From positions 558,001-622,000 of the forward strand of contig JAANYP010004790.1 of the NCBI GenBank assembly GCA_020465985.1: a stretch of 64,000 nucleotides of DNA. Direction: 5' to 3'. Positions 1 to 12,630 of the stretch are shown here, in pieces. Origin of the DNA: Centrapalus pauciflorus. Lineage: Eukaryota; Streptophyta; Magnoliopsida; Asterales; Asteraceae. Every line of letters begins with the position of its first letter. The first letter of the stretch is position 1. A program made the position numbers and the translations under genes. The notes beneath the pieces are model-generated. The model was not told where the DNA came from. It searched no databases and saw only the letters and a program-made list of their open reading frames with translations.

Positions 1-321
1 TTTCCTTTCAAAAATAAAATGAAATAAATCAATATATTTTTCCTTTTGTTTCTTATATCCCTTCTAAAAAATTCTTAATGTGAACGTTATTTTTCTTATT
101 TCCTTCATGTTTTCAGCCATTCTTTCTATTAATTGTCTTCGATAATTCCCTTCTAAAAAATTCTTAATTCTTATTTTGAATTCTCAAATTTTAAACAAAC
201 AAAAAAATGTACTCATTTTCATTTTTTTGACCTCATTTTCCTGTACCAAACACACACTTAATTAGATTATCTTCTTATTTAAAAAAAAAAACTAACAAAT
301 TTTAAAATTTTATTAGATTAT
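1..321. other. AT-rich intergenic sequence
   Basis: Strongly AT-rich with homopolymer runs. I see no gene, repeat boundary or RNA here. Confidence 0.6.
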
Positions 322-760
322 CTTCTAATTACTAAAATAACCACATATTACACCCTTTTATCACTTTTTAGCCATTAAAATTTCATTTTACCAAATTAGC
401 CACACTTTACGTTACCATATTTACGTGATATGTACTTTTTATTCATATTTTAATGCATTACGTTACAAAAGGTGTTTGGTAACGTAAATGCTTGTACTTT
501 ACGTGACCATTTTTAAAAATATGCTCATTCCCATAAAAATGTAATGATTAAAAGTGGTCACGTAAAGTACAAACAGTTACGTTACCAAACACCTTTTGTA
601 ACGTAATGCATTAAAATATGAATAAAAAGTACATATCACGTAAACGGTGGCTATCACGTAAATGTGGTAACGTAAAGTGTGGCTATTTTGGTAAAATGAA
701 ATTTTAATGACTAAAAAGTGATAAAAGGATACAATACATCACTATTTTAGTAATTATCCC
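322..760. mobile_element. Foldback MITE, MULE-like (GGGATAATTACT family)
   Basis: The two halves are inverted copies of each other, with arms of roughly 200 bp. The right end reads TAGTAATTATCCC and the left arm carries the same sequence inverted (CTAATTACTAAAATA), with its outermost bases mutated. Both arms contain the phrase 'GGTAACGTAAA'. A second, longer member of the family lies at 23078-24702. No clear target-site duplication is visible here, so the outer limits are approximate. Confidence 0.7.
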
Positions 761-959
761 TATTTTTTTTTTTTAGAAAACTGCGATTACGGTTTGTTAA
801 ATGTATATTGTTAACTATTAAAATAATATAAATACTTATTTTTAATAAAAGAAATGATTAAAAATAGAAAATCTGGATGCAGTAGATCCAAACACCCCCT
901 TTTGGAAAGCATATTTACAGGAAGTGCCCCCAAACATTCTGCGTTCAACAGTGAAAAGG

Positions 960-3900
960 ATGAATGTATATTCATGGTTTCGACGTAGCAGAAAGGGATC
1001 TTCATCGCAATCAGCAACAGCATCGACAATCTCCACTCAAAACGACGAAGAACAGTTGTATGGAATCACTGATGACTTGATTGATCTCATCAAGTCCTTC
1101 ACTCTTGAAACTTTTAAGAACTTCAATCTCCAAGGTGCGTGCATTCCTGCTTTGTGTTATCTTGTTTCTGTTTTTTTAATTAAAATTGTTACTTAATGAA
1201 ACAATTGTGATATTCGGTGTTCCTAGATGAACAAGGATCCATTGACGCAGCTGAATCTACTTCTGGAATTGTGCAAAAGGATTTGTCTGATTGGCAAGAG
1301 AAACATGCTGTTCTTGTTCTATCAAGAGTCAAGGTTTGGGTTTTTCTTTTGAAATTAGGTTCCAGTGATTAATTCTAGTTTATTGAAACGAGTGTTTGTT
1401 TTTATGCAATCTGTTTACTGCATATAAACATAATTCGCCATATAATTAGAGAAACTCTGCTTAAAGCCAATAACTACACGTTTATTGGTAGGGTGTGTGG
1501 ATTTGCATATTCAACGTGATTATTGCGACTTCAACAATGCGAGTCAAATAATTAGAAAATCAGAGACAAGTAATTCTATACTTATGTCAATCATTTGAAT
1601 TCTTGTAGCAACATAACTCCTTACAACCTGTTATGAAACAATAGAATAAAAGCAAGCACACGATAACAATGAAGATTCATGTGTTCTATGTCCCAGGGTT
1701 CTTTTATTCGAGTTAATCAAACGGAGAGTGTACATAAACCCTAGCTAGCGATTACAATATATAGACGAAAGCTAAAACCCTAAGGAAACTATAACCGGTA
1801 CCTACTCCAAAAACTTATCCCGTCGAAAATCACATCTGGGTTTTTTCCATCTCGTCGGGTCGGGTTGATACCGCTCGGATGACCAATTTTCAAGTCACAT
1901 TCAATACATGCTTTGGTTAATCTAATTAATTTAACAGGATATAATCAGTAATTCTCTAACACTGAAATCTTAGAGTGTTGCTTTAGATGCACATCCAAAT
2001 AACTCTTATTCAAGTCTCATCTAGTAAAGTTATAAATTTGAAGTTGGTGTGTATTTGCTACAAATTGGTCTTTCTTATCATGTATTTTATTTCATAGGAA
2101 ATGCAAACAATCCATCTAGCTTTTGAAGTTGAAGTTTGGGCACTTATTTGAAATGGATAACTGGTAAATAGCTAAATATTATAGGGTAGCCTTCTTTCGA
2201 TGTATAGTTGCCTGATTTCATGGAAGGTACAACTTCCATGCTAGATTTGCCAGTCATATGACATGATCGCGTTGGATTCCACCATTGGAGTGCTGGAGAG
2301 AGGATCTTCCATATTATATTGCAGTAAGTTTTAGAAATGGAAAATGATAATTTCTGTGATAAATAAAATAAGAAGCCAATAGTTTTCTTCTTCCGTTGAT
2401 GAATTATATGTGGATCATCTTTATGAGTTTAGTATAATAAATTCTAGCTTCAGTTTCTTGATTAATGCAGTGCACATGTGTTGGGAGTTTGGAGTGTGAT
2501 TCCGTACCTTCATTGCTTCTTGCTTACTTTATGAGCAAAATTTCCATGATTTATACTAAAAATGTTGAATGTTTTTGCTTGTATAGGAACTGTCACAACT
2601 TAGATTTAGATTATGTCCACGCTACTTGAAAGAACGACAATTTTGGAGAATTTATTTTACCCTTGTGAAGAACTTTGTTGCAAAGTAAGATCAATTGTTA
2701 ATATTTTTTTTATGCTTTTCCAATATTTTTGTTTGTATTCCTGTTGTACTTTAACTTATTTTACTCTTATACGAAATATATAGACATTACTAATCTCAAT
2801 GACATCAGAACTTAAATTTGTTCATTTTAACCATTTAACATCTCCATTTTGTTGGCAGTGTTCAAAGAATCCACCGCCTATGGTAACTTAAGTGGCCTCA
2901 TGGGTGTTGAGTGTTATCCCACCTTTTTTAACCAGTCAGATCTGTGAACACATGGGCGTTACAATATAAATATAATTATCATTTTATAAAGATATACACG
3001 TAGGGGTGTAAACGAGCCGAGCCCGAGCCCGTTTAAGCTCGAGCTCCGCTCGTTTAAAAGTACTAGGCTCGAGCTTGAGCTCGGCTCGTGAATAATTTTC
3101 CAAGCTCGAGCTCGGCTTGGGCTCGACTCGTTTATTATATATTATAATTAATTTTTTTAGTTAATTTTTAAATAATCTTTTAATATAATATATATTATTT
3201 GTTATTTAATATATATATATATTTATTTAATCCATATATTATATATTTATTAATTTAAAATATATTTATATATAGGCTCGATTAAGCTCGTTTAGACTCG
3301 CGAGCTCGATATGTGAAGCTCGGGCTCGAGCTCGTTTATTAAACGAGCTCGAATTTAGGCTCGAGCTCGGCTCGGTCTCGTTTAATTCGAGCTTTTTTCG
3401 AGCTTTTAGCGAGTCGAGCTCGAGTAGCTCACGAGTAGCTCGGCTCATTTACACCCCTAGCGTTAAGCATTATCCTACCTATTTTTATTAGTTAGGACTG
3501 CTTATTGCGCTGCTAGGAGTTATCCTACCTTTTTTATACGAGCTCGAGTAGCTCACGAGTAGCTCGGCTCATTTACACCCCTAGCGTTAAGCATTATCCT
3601 ACCTATTTTTATTAGTTAGGACTGCTTATTGCGCTGCTAGGAGTTATCCTACCTTTTTTATACGATGTGATGTGAAATAAAGATGATAACATGAACCCTA
3701 ATCTTTAAGGAGTAAGGGAGAGTGGAAATGACACCCACAACATTGTAACTGAAAGAAACTGGTATAAAATAAGTGGAATCTTGATATTCTGTATGTACAA
3801 CACAAGACGGGTTCTTTAACGTTATTCTTTTGGTCAATATAGTAATGTGCATTTCTGTGTAAAGATGATTGTTCCTGGTCAATATAGCAATATATAGCTT

Positions 3901-5343
3901 TTAGGTATTCATCAAAGTTCATATAGGCAAATAGCTGATTAGTGAGTGCCACAACCAATCTGATAACATTCTAACCATTGTTTAGCTTTAGATATACCCG
4001 ATCAATGAACTTGAATCTCTGATACTTCTGTAAGGTTGAATGCTGATGAGTCAGCAATCACTTACAAATACAGTATCACACAAATAGCGCTAGAACCACA
4101 GCAAACGAAAGTAAATATGAAACGGAAAACAGAAATAAAGACATATTACAGTAGCATGTGATTCATTCCAAGAATAACCTATGCATACAGCCGCACCAGC
4201 AAGTCAATATTATTAATTCTGGCTTACGGTTCACAGGTACTCTGGCCGTAACTAAAATTCTCTTCCAAGGGCGCTACCCCTGGAAAACCCTTCAAGGGGT
4301 GAAGGGCTCAGCTGCCCTTACTGTTCCATCCCAGTGAATAGATCTGGCAACAAATCAAACTCCTTAACTTGACAATTCATGCAAATGGTCATGAAATTGC
4401 TTGTGCTGCAGCACTAATGATGCAACATGGGTTGACTTATTATTTGGATGATCCAGCCCAACTGAGGTTGCAGCTCTTTCCACATATATGATTTTATAAA
4501 TTAAATACGGACCAGGCTGGGTTTTCTGGTATTGGATTCAAGCTATATTTTGGATGGTTGGGTCTTATGGTATCAAACCAAATTACACGAACTAAACCTA
4601 GACTAAGCCAAAAACAAAAAGTGCTCACACGGTGCCATTAATTTGAATTTGCGGTCTTGGTATTAAAAGGCGTGGCTAGGGTCCTAGAGCCCCAAGTGCA
4701 AGGTGCAAAGTGAGGCGTGTGCATCACGTACGCGAGACACACTTGTTGTGGTATTATGTTTCTTAAAAAATAACACGCGGTTAGTCGGTGACTATTTTAA
4801 CAACTGAAAATCTAACATACCAAAATACTTGCAATCTTTATTACAAAATTTAAGTTACTAAAACAATTAATCAAGGAAGGATTCATTTTCTTCTTTTTAG
4901 GGCCAGATTCAATGAAACGAATGGAGGCGCTCGCAACAACCTGTGTTGCGCAGAGCCTTGAGCCTCATTGCACCTCACTGAGCCTCAGGCACGCTATTTA
5001 AAACACAGTTTGCGATCATGGTCTTTCTGTTTTCGTTCTCTTCATACCGATCATCATTGATGTTTTCTCCATTGTTCTTTCATTCCTATTGCAATTCACA
5101 CATCTTTTTGTCAAATGTATCTCTGTTTTGAAATGTTAACATGAGTTTCATATCTATCTTACCGTTATGATTAAGTTATTTGCCATCTTAATCATCAGAT
5201 ATGAGTTACATGCCAAACGATTAGAGAAACTTAAACAAATTGCTGTGGAGAATAAGAAAGATTCAAATACAAATGCTTATGAAGTTGAGATGTTAGAAGC
5301 AAGGAAGCCAACGGATTTGGAACCTGCAACTTCCCCAGAATAG
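960..5343 (+). CDS. BSD-domain protein (four exons, 174 aa)
   Basis: I assembled the gene by hand from GT-AG exons: 960-1134, 1227-1333, 2587-2684 and 5199-5343 (TAG stop). All junctions keep frame (175+107+98+145 = 525 nt). The protein starts MNVYSWFRRSRKG and has a Ser/Thr-rich stretch. A 'YGITDDLIDLIKSFTLETFKNF' type segment follows, cut by intron 1, then 'KDLSDWQEKHAVLVLSRVK'. Exon 3 carries the BSD signature (LSQLRF...LCPRYLKERQFW RIYFTLVK) with the hallmark Phe-Trp pair. The tail is Lys/Glu-rich (residues ~128-174). BSD domains occur in TFIIH p62, synapse-associated and DOS2-like proteins; small plant members are mostly uncharacterised, so no specific role is claimed. The ATG at 960 is preferred over an in-frame ATG at 924 because family members begin close to the WFRR motif. 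Introns 2 (1253 bp) and 3 (2514 bp) hold transposon debris. Confidence 0.87.
1629..1972 (-). mobile_element. Possible Copia-type solo LTR remnant in intron 2 of the BSD gene
   Basis: Read on the minus strand the segment opens TGTTAGAGAATTACTG, a form common at Copia LTR starts. It then has a TATA-like TCTATATATTG before a 'GGGTTTATGTACACTC' leader, and ends near CATAACA. The 5-bp flanks (CAACC and CTGAA) do not match, so the ends are uncertain and the call is tentative. Confidence 0.35.
3001..3459. mobile_element. hAT-type MITE rich in GAGCTCG motifs (BSD intron 3)
   Basis: The termini are TAGGGGTGTAAACGAGCC and its inverse, GGCTC ATTTACACCCCTA, matching the hAT terminal form TA(G)GGGTG. The subterminal 150 bp at each end are packed with 'GCTCGAGCTCG' repeats, and the centre is AT-rich. 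An 8-bp target duplication is not evident (TATACACG against GCGTTAAG). The right end was later copied in a tandem duplication. Confidence 0.75.
3415..3662. repeat. Perfect 124-bp tandem duplication
   Basis: Positions 3415-3538 and 3539-3662 are identical as far as I can read. The unit holds the last 45 bp of the hAT MITE plus flanking host sequence, so the duplication came after the MITE insertion. The lack of differences suggests a very recent event or an assembly duplication. Confidence 0.93.
4660..5005. repeat. GC-richer dispersed repeat with AGGCG/GAGCCT motifs
   Basis: It begins AAAAGGCGTGGCTAGG and ends CTCAGGCACGCTATTTAAAAC, giving weak terminal inversion. The sequence contains many GAGGCG/GAGCCT words, as in common plant dispersed repeats. 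The class is not determined. It lies in intron 3 of the BSD gene. Confidence 0.3.
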
Positions 5344-6292
5344 GTACCGTGTCAATCTGACAATCTAAGAGGAAAGAAATACCAGGTACTTGTTACTCGT
5401 TCTATTATCTCCATGATGAACATGTGAATTTTTGGGTACCTTCTGGTACTTCTTACTTTTTTAGGGTTAGTACTTCTTGAAACTATTGTGATACCTCCTC
5501 ATTTGAGTAGGTTCACAAAACATGATTTTTTTTTAGCCTTTTAGGCCAAGTAGATGAAGTACACCAAGCTTTCATGGTTTTTTTTATTCACATACCTGAT
5601 ACAGAGTTAGTCGCTCTTGTACCAACAAGTTTACCCCTTAGAACTTAGAAGGTATAGAATTGTAAAATAGGCCCATTATTTTGTTTGTTTGTTTGTTTTT
5701 TTTGTTTTTTTTTTTTTGGGGGGGGGGGGGGGATTGTGTGTATACTTGATGTATTAAATATGACTAAAAATTACTAATAAAATCTTAAATTTTCTTTTAT
5801 GTATATAAACTCAAAATTAAAATATATAAATATTTATCTAAAATAATACAAGAACGGTCTTGTTATTTGTCATAACTATTATTTTTCTAACTTTGCAAGT
5901 GTATATATGATAGTGACTACCTTTTTTATCATTCATTTATTTTTTATTTTTAAATCTATATATTTTAAATTGATATGATTTGAAACATAATGTTTATATA
6001 CTTTATTACAACAAACAAAATGCTGTGAATTATGTTCTTTACTAATATTGCCTTATTTTTTCTTTTCAAATACAATTTGTATGTATTTTAATATTTGATT
6101 TTTAAATTTTCATTTAACAATTTTTTATATATTTAATTCTATAAGTTTAGATTTTTTTTATAAATATCATTTAAATAAATTTACAAACAAATAAAATATT
6201 TTTAATTACGTATAGAAAAGATAAAAAATTTAGATTTAGATTTACGTTTGATTTACATTAAATTGATGATAAGGCAGATAAACATATTTTGA
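5344..6292. other. Intergenic, AT-rich, with a poly-G tract
   Basis: This includes the presumed 3' flank of the BSD gene. A T-run followed by about 14 G lies near 5702-5732. The rest is AT-rich with no coding signal that I can support. Confidence 0.5.
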
Positions 6293-6600
6293 GGGTTTAT
6301 TATGAAAAAAACCAACATGTTTTCATTGTTTTCGCGTTTTTTCGTCCCTCCATGTTATTGTTTTCCAGAAAAATCCTCAAGTTAAATTTTTTTTTTTTTG
6401 GTTTTGTGAAATTTGACTATTAGAGCCCGGTTATAATTGGTAAATCGGACTTTTAAAAACTAAAAAGTCGGGTTTAATAGCTAAATTTCACTAAACAAAA
6501 AAGAAAATATTAACTTGAGGACTATTTTGGAAAAAAAATAACATGGAGGGACGAAAACTCAAAAAACGTGAAAACATGTTGGTTTTTTTCATAATAATAT
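6293..6600. mobile_element. MULE-like MITE (GGGTTTATTATG family), copy 1
   Basis: Terminal inverted repeats of about 120 bp: GGGTTTATTATGAAAAAAAC at the left, inverted at the right (TTGGTTTTTTTCATAATAA). The last bases of the right end are degenerate. It is related to the element at 7403-7702. Confidence 0.8.
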
Positions 6601-7123
6601 AAATACAAATAATATAATATATTGATTAGATTTTAATAATTAACAACATAGTGACTAGTGAGAGGCTGCCATGTGGCATCAGGTTTTCTTAATTATCAAT
6701 GAAGGGGATTCGAAGGGTTTTTAAAACACATAAAGTTTAACGCAGCGGAATACAAAAAAAAAAAAAAAAACCGAATCCATGACAAGATCGCTTCACGTAA
6801 ATAATGCATATGATAAGCTAAAAAAAGACACGAAAATAATGTACCTTTATGATTGAATGCAAGAATGCTCGAATCAGATGACTTCGGTATCCACCGGTGA
6901 TAACACGATCGAGCAAGCGCCACATATGCAATTGAATAATCGAAGAACGAACGAACAACACACAATGTGTGTGTGTAATTCGGCCAATGTTGTGTACATA
7001 GGGGGGTGGATTTTTGGTCTTTAAATAACCAAGTGATTGAGAGCTAATCAACCTCTTAATCATTATCCAAAAATCCATGTAATTATCCTTAATTATTTAT
7101 TCTTACAATTATCCATTTAATTA

Positions 7124-7778
7124 TCTCTATCTATATATATTAATAAAAGAAAACAATTCAGGACACATGTCGCTTTCTCATCGCATTAAACTTTCATTTT
7201 CCCGTCATTTTTCCATAATTAAATATTTCATTTACTAATTTATCTATTATTAATAAAAGAAAATTCTATTTTGAATACTTTCCTATTTAATTTATGAAAT
7301 GCAATAAAGGAAACACATTAAAATTTTAAATAATTCAATATTAATTTTAAAAATATTTTTAGTAGAAAAATTTATTTATATGTAAATTTGTATTTAATTT
7401 TAGGGTTTATACGAAAAAAATCAACAAGTTTTCACGGTTTTTGTGTTTTAGTCTATTCATGTTATTTTTTTTTCAAAAAATCTTCAAGTTAAATTTTTTT
7501 CTTAGTTTTGTGAAATTTGTCTATTAGAGTCAGATTATAATTGGTAGACTGAGTTTTTAAAGACTGAAAAATCGGGTTCTTATAGTCAAATTTCACTAAC
7601 GAAAAAAATTAACTTGATGATTTTTTTGAAAAAAATAATATGGAGAGACGAAAACACAAACAAAAAAAATGAAAACACATTGGTTTTTTTCATAATAAAT
7701 CCTTAATTTTATATTAAACTTTCTAAAAACATAAATAATTATTAAAAATACCCATGTTTACATGGGTAAATAAGCTAG
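7124..7778 (+). mobile_element. Non-autonomous Helitron carrying a nested MITE
   Basis: The 5' end is A|TCTCTATCTATATATATTA. The 3' end has a hairpin (ACCCATG TTTA CATGGGT) followed by AAATAAGCTAG|T. This is the expected Helitron layout: TC start, 3' stem-loop, CTRR end, insertion between host A and T. No RepHel coding sequence is present. The middle is split by a MULE MITE. A second Helitron with the same 5' end lies at 56765-57381. Confidence 0.8.
7403..7702. mobile_element. MULE-like MITE copy 2, nested in the Helitron
   Basis: GGGTTTAT...ATAAATCC termini with long inverted arms. It is flanked by an exact 9-bp duplication TTAATTTTA (7394-7402 and 7703-7711), the length typical of Mutator-superfamily insertions. 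Confidence 0.88.
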
Positions 7779-8484
7779 TAATTAAATAAATAATATTTTA
7801 TATGATTATTATTCAATAATACACACAAATACACTAACAATGAAGTATATATATTTTGGAGGTTGCAAGCATTTGAATGCACTTTGACCTGTTTTTCATT
7901 GTCGCTTTAAATTCTAGCCATTTGACCTGTTAGAGATAACATATATCTTAATCGGCCTTCTATCCCCCCTCTGTAAATAGGTAAAAATTGCCACCTAATG
8001 GCACCTATACTCACATATTTCAGACTTAAACATGGCCAATTGGCTCAATACCATTCACATACGGTGAAGTGGACATAATATATCAAAGTTGGTTCCAGTC
8101 AGCCTCAATCACAGTCAAACACACCACTATAAGTTTCACTGGTCAAGCAATAATCATGATGGTGGTACGAATTGCACTTGGGTTTATGTGGATATGAAGA
8201 TTGATCCTAACTCATGGTTTTAATTCCCTTTTTATAATGAACAACATAAATAAAGTATTTATCAGAGTGCATTAGAGTTGGGAATTTTAAATATGTACAG
8301 TGTTACATATGATTTCTGAAGGTAGTTTTTGGTTAAGAAGTTGAACGGAAAAGATGGCTGAAAATCATATTGGTTTAGTGGGGAAGATGAAACTAATATC
8401 TAACTATTCGCCATGCTAAGTGAAGTTTCTATTTAGTATCTACATGTTATATATATGCGCTACAAGGGAAGGGACCCTTTGTGA

Positions 8485-8795
8485 GTACTTATTCGTTGTG
8501 AACATGTGAACAAATAAAAAAATACACATAATTATTCATATATACCAACAAGTGTTCGCAAAAAGATTCACATGGTTCATAGAAGTGTTTGCAACAAGAT
8601 TAATAGAATTCAAAGGGTTCATATAGTATCTGTAAAAAGATTCATAGGATCTCAAAAAACTCATCGTATTCAACAAGATTTTTAGGATTCAACAAGTTTC
8701 ATCTGATTCAAAGGGTTCTTCATAGTAGCAACTGCAACAAATATTCATAGGGTTCAAAGTCATTTTGTGGTTGTTTACAACGTTCACAATGAATT
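8485..8795. repeat. Degenerate minisatellite element (GAATCCTATGAATCTTGTT-like units, inverted)
   Basis: The element opens GTTGTGAACATGTGAACAAA. It continues with degenerate units such as 'AACAAGATT.ATAGGATTCAA', then closes GGTTGTTTACAACGTTCACAA. It is the reverse-orientation relative of 26205-26575. No coding sequence is visible. Confidence 0.6.
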
Positions 8796-10368
8796 TAGTG
8801 TTCACAAACTATAATATGTGCGTCAAATGACTCAAATATGCTTCAGAGTTCAGTCCTCTATCAGTTTATCATCCCTTCAAAACTGGCATTTTGTTTTTTT
8901 GATTTCATGACTGCCAAATAGATAAAAAAGTTATTACTCCTTTCCGTTCCCCAAAAAATGCAAATATTTAGTCACTTGCTATTTTCAGTTGCCTAGAAAA
9001 TTTTTATCTTCTTTTTCTGGAAAGCTTTTAATCCTACTATACTTTTTTGGTCACTTGTTGAATTACCTGATATTAGCAATTTTGGTTTTGGTTCTCAAGT
9101 TTCTTTATTTTACCTATTAAGGGATATTTTAGATATTAGATACATAGTCAAGCAAAATTAAGCCATATGCAAAATCTAACATTGCATTTAATTTGTTTTT
9201 ATTAATTATGTTCAATTTTTATGTGATAAATGTTATATATGTAAACTTATTTATGCACGTCTTGCAGCAATAGAGAATGTAATAATGCTAATAAATCAAA
9301 TTGAAGAGCACTAAATCAATAATATCATAATAAACTTGCAAGAAAGATGAATTGTAAAACTTTTAAGCTTTGAGCATAAATTGTAGTTGAATGTAAAATA
9401 TTCAGGCTTCAATGAACTTTGACTTGATTAAAAGTTGGTAACTTTACAGTCTATGATGTTTGGCCCGAATTTTGAGCCCAAACCGTCAAAATGCCTATTT
9501 GAAACCAAAACTGCCAAACATATGGCTTTTCCTAGCTCCAGTAATCAAAATATTACCAACCCCTTAGCAACATTGGTACAACTTTTACTGCACTAGGTAC
9601 CACCGTACCAGTCATCGTGGCATTAATTTTCTCGACAAAGCCTTTTTTGTGTTGGGTTCTTTGATAGATAACGATAAAAAGATGGAAGTAACCTTCATTC
9701 GTAATGTTAGTTTTTATAAAATTCGACATAACACTTTGTTTATGAAGAAGGCATTGAACTTTACTCATGTGAATTGATTTACATAATTCAGGTCAGGGTC
9801 GGGTTGATTGCAAGTGGGTTCACAAATGGACAAGTGTGCACAAGGGAATCTGTAAGTTTTGCAAGGCAATTGATTTAGATTCCCAAATAGTGTAATAGGG
9901 TTTGACAAGTTTCACTGAAAGCCAAATATTGCAGTCACTAAGGGTAACTATGACTTTTTACCACTAAAATTTCAAACCTCTTTTTGCAGATTATATTCTG
10001 CAGAGCTTTTGTATGTACAGAATGTTCACATGTTCACCTCATCATCACAATGTACATACACACACACACACACACATATTAGTATTACCATAGGCTTGTT
10101 TGCAGCCTGGATAGAGTTTAATTTCATAAACTGTTATGTATCCTCGAGAAGCGTGCCGATAACCAATAATTGAACCTATGGGAACTCCAGGCAACTCAAC
10201 CCACACATGTCTTGGTATAGGGTTGACAGATATCAACTATCTTTTGTTTATTTAACACCGGGCGGGGCGTACAACGGTTTAAAATTGGGACGGACTGAAG
10301 TAGAACTGAAAATTTTAAAAAGAAAATGGAACCGAGTGCTAATACGGGTTTTCCTAATCATCACATTA
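8796..10368. other. Intergenic, no gene recognised
   Basis: Mixed AT-rich sequence with a short (CA)n microsatellite near 10058-10076. Short open frames occur on both strands, but none has a recognisable domain or plausible splice context. Confidence 0.45.
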
Positions 10369-10465
10369 AGGCATTGTTTGTTTACCTATTAATGTAATCA
10401 TTGAGCAGTCATTTTACCTTTGAATGACTTCTTAATGATTTCATTAAAAAGTAAACAAACAACCT
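10369..10465. mobile_element. Short foldback MITE
   Basis: GGCATTGTTTGTTTACCTAT at the left is matched by the inverted AAGTAAACAAACAACC at the right, with an ATTGAGCAG-like centre. No clean target duplication is visible. Confidence 0.4.
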
Positions 10466-10785
10466 CTTCTCTTGCAGAATGTAATTTAAATGAATTGATA
10501 TTTAAATTATAGTATATATGTTAATTTTATGAGTTGAAGTATGGAATAGTATTTAAGGTCGACAAATAAATATAAACTGTGAAGGTTTTAGGAATTGTAA
10601 TTATATTACAAATAGTTAGGAATGATGAATTCTTTAATCCATAGAATTTGATGGAATATAAATAAGATATCATTCATTATTTTTGTAATCTAATAGTTCA
10701 AACACATTAGAAATAATTTTTGGTTCCTTCAAATTCCATACAGTGAGCCAAACGTGGCCTAAAAGAAAAGATATATAAAAACTAA

Positions 10786-11333
10786 GGTTGCGTTTAGTTA
10801 ACGAAAACTAGTCATTTTTCAATTTCAGTTTTCAAGTTATAGTTTTTAGAAAAAACAAGGGTTTCTATGAAAAGTGAAAACGTGTTTAGATGATAAAGTT
10901 TTAGTTTTAAGAAAAATAAGATGAGTGATTATAAAATAAAAAAAATAGGATAGGTGATGGAAAAGTAAGAGAGAGAAAGAGAGGATTATAAAGAAATAGG
11001 GTAGGTAGTAGAAAAGTAAGAGAGAGAATATGAAAAGTGGTATTTTAAAAAGTGAAATGAAAATTTATGAAATTGTTGTTAAGTAAACAAGTTTTCATTT
11101 TTGTTAAAAAACAAGTAATGTGGTGGCCGCGTGTTGCGACGGATGTATAGCTATGTATTTTTTGTATTTTAATAGATACAGTTTAAAATATAAAATTACT
11201 TTATTTATAACATAATTAATAATAAGAATTTAACATAGAAGATAGAAAGATCTATTAAAATTATACTAATTAAAAAAAAAACAAATTGAATAGGTTGAAT
11301 AGATTGGAGAAAAAACTAATCACCAATCAAATA

Positions 11334-11366
<33 letters not shown>

Positions 11367-12143
11367 ATAAACAAAAGTTATGAAATAATAACCGAAAATG
11401 ACGATACTAATAATATAGTAAGCAAAATATTTTTCTTAAATATTTTTTATTGGTGTGGTCAACACTTGAAATAATAATGTTATAAATATTAAATGACGAA
11501 CTGAAAATGATGATAAACTAATAATATAGTAAGCAAACTATTTTCTTAAATTTTTTATTGGCGTGGTCAATACTTGAAATAATAATGTTATAAATATAAA
11601 AAATATTTAATAAACTAAACATTACAAACTAATTAGAAATAGTCAAACATTATGTTAAACTGAATATAAAATAAAGTTGATTTTTAAGTAAACACAAAGA
11701 TACCAAATAAGACACTATAAAACACTAAAATTATTATTAACCAAAATAAATCTCATTTTCAACATGTCTAAGAATTAATTAGTATTTAAATAAATTAAAT
11801 TTTAAATTAAAAAAATATAAGAACATGTAAACATTCTCATTATTATATAATTTACATATAAATAATAAAAAAAAATATAAGCACACTTTAGCAAACCCCA
11901 CCAACAAATAGTGTTTTACAAAAGTTTCTTCTAGTGTATTTTAGCACAATAAAATATAATTAGTACTTAGATTTTCTTCTCTAGCACATTTTAGCAAAAC
12001 TCATTTATAAATTATTTTTCTTTGATTATGTGAGAGGAGCAAAATAGCAAAACCCACTTATGAATAGTGATTTCATTAGTGGATAATGTATAAAGGTGTA
12101 ATGAGATGAAAATTTTGAAAATTTTGGGTAACTAAACGCACCC
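10786..12143. mobile_element. PIF/Harbinger-like MITE with a ~1 kb internal insertion
   Basis: Ends GGTTGCGTTTAGTTA and TAACTAAACGCACCC are inverted, flanked by TAA on both sides (10783-10785, 12144-12146). The left ~320 bp align with the inverted 36561-36907 element. The extra ~980 bp (about 11110-12095) are a later insertion that starts with a GGCCGCGTGTTGCGACGG hairpin, reminiscent of an inverted Helitron end. The insertion has a TA/CA microsatellite at 11331-11366 and no coding sequence. Confidence 0.72.
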
Positions 12144-12630
12144 TAAGAATTGGATTTATTTTAGATGGGATTCGTCGGCATTTTCACAGTCCAGTTTTCA
12201 GTTTTACGTATCCTTTTACATTTGATCAAGTGAAGACAAGATGTAATCCAAGTCAAATCATTTAAAATGAATGGGTTGAAAATTGAAATTAAAACGTTTA
12301 ATTAATGTATTTACGAATTTAAAAACAGGTTGAATAATGTAAAAATATTATTTTAATTGGGCAAACTGAATGTAAAATGAACGTACTTTCAAGATCATCT
12401 AAACATACTATACTAGATCACTTAAAAACAAATTTGTAAATTAGTGATTATGATAATATAAATTCTCAAACCTTAATTTTAAAACGACATTGTTATATAT
12501 ACATCTCCTTAATAATCTCTTATTAAGGGGATTGTTATTCAAACCCTCCTTAATATGAAAATAACAAATTAATGGGGATGCAAATATGACACCTCATAAG
12601 GGGGTGAGAATAGAATGGTCTTTCATTAAC

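Noticed and set aside
924..959. Upstream in-frame ATG for the BSD protein
   Set aside because: The extra 12 residues have no support and the conserved WFRR start region favours the ATG at 960.
2868..2920. A possible extra BSD exon after TTGTTGGCAG
   Set aside because: Joining it breaks the frame, whereas exon 3 joins exon 4 at 5199 exactly and continues the family-like sequence.
5702..5732. Poly-T/poly-G tract as a functional element
   Set aside because: It is most simply a homopolymer, with length uncertain from sequencing; no structural partner is seen.
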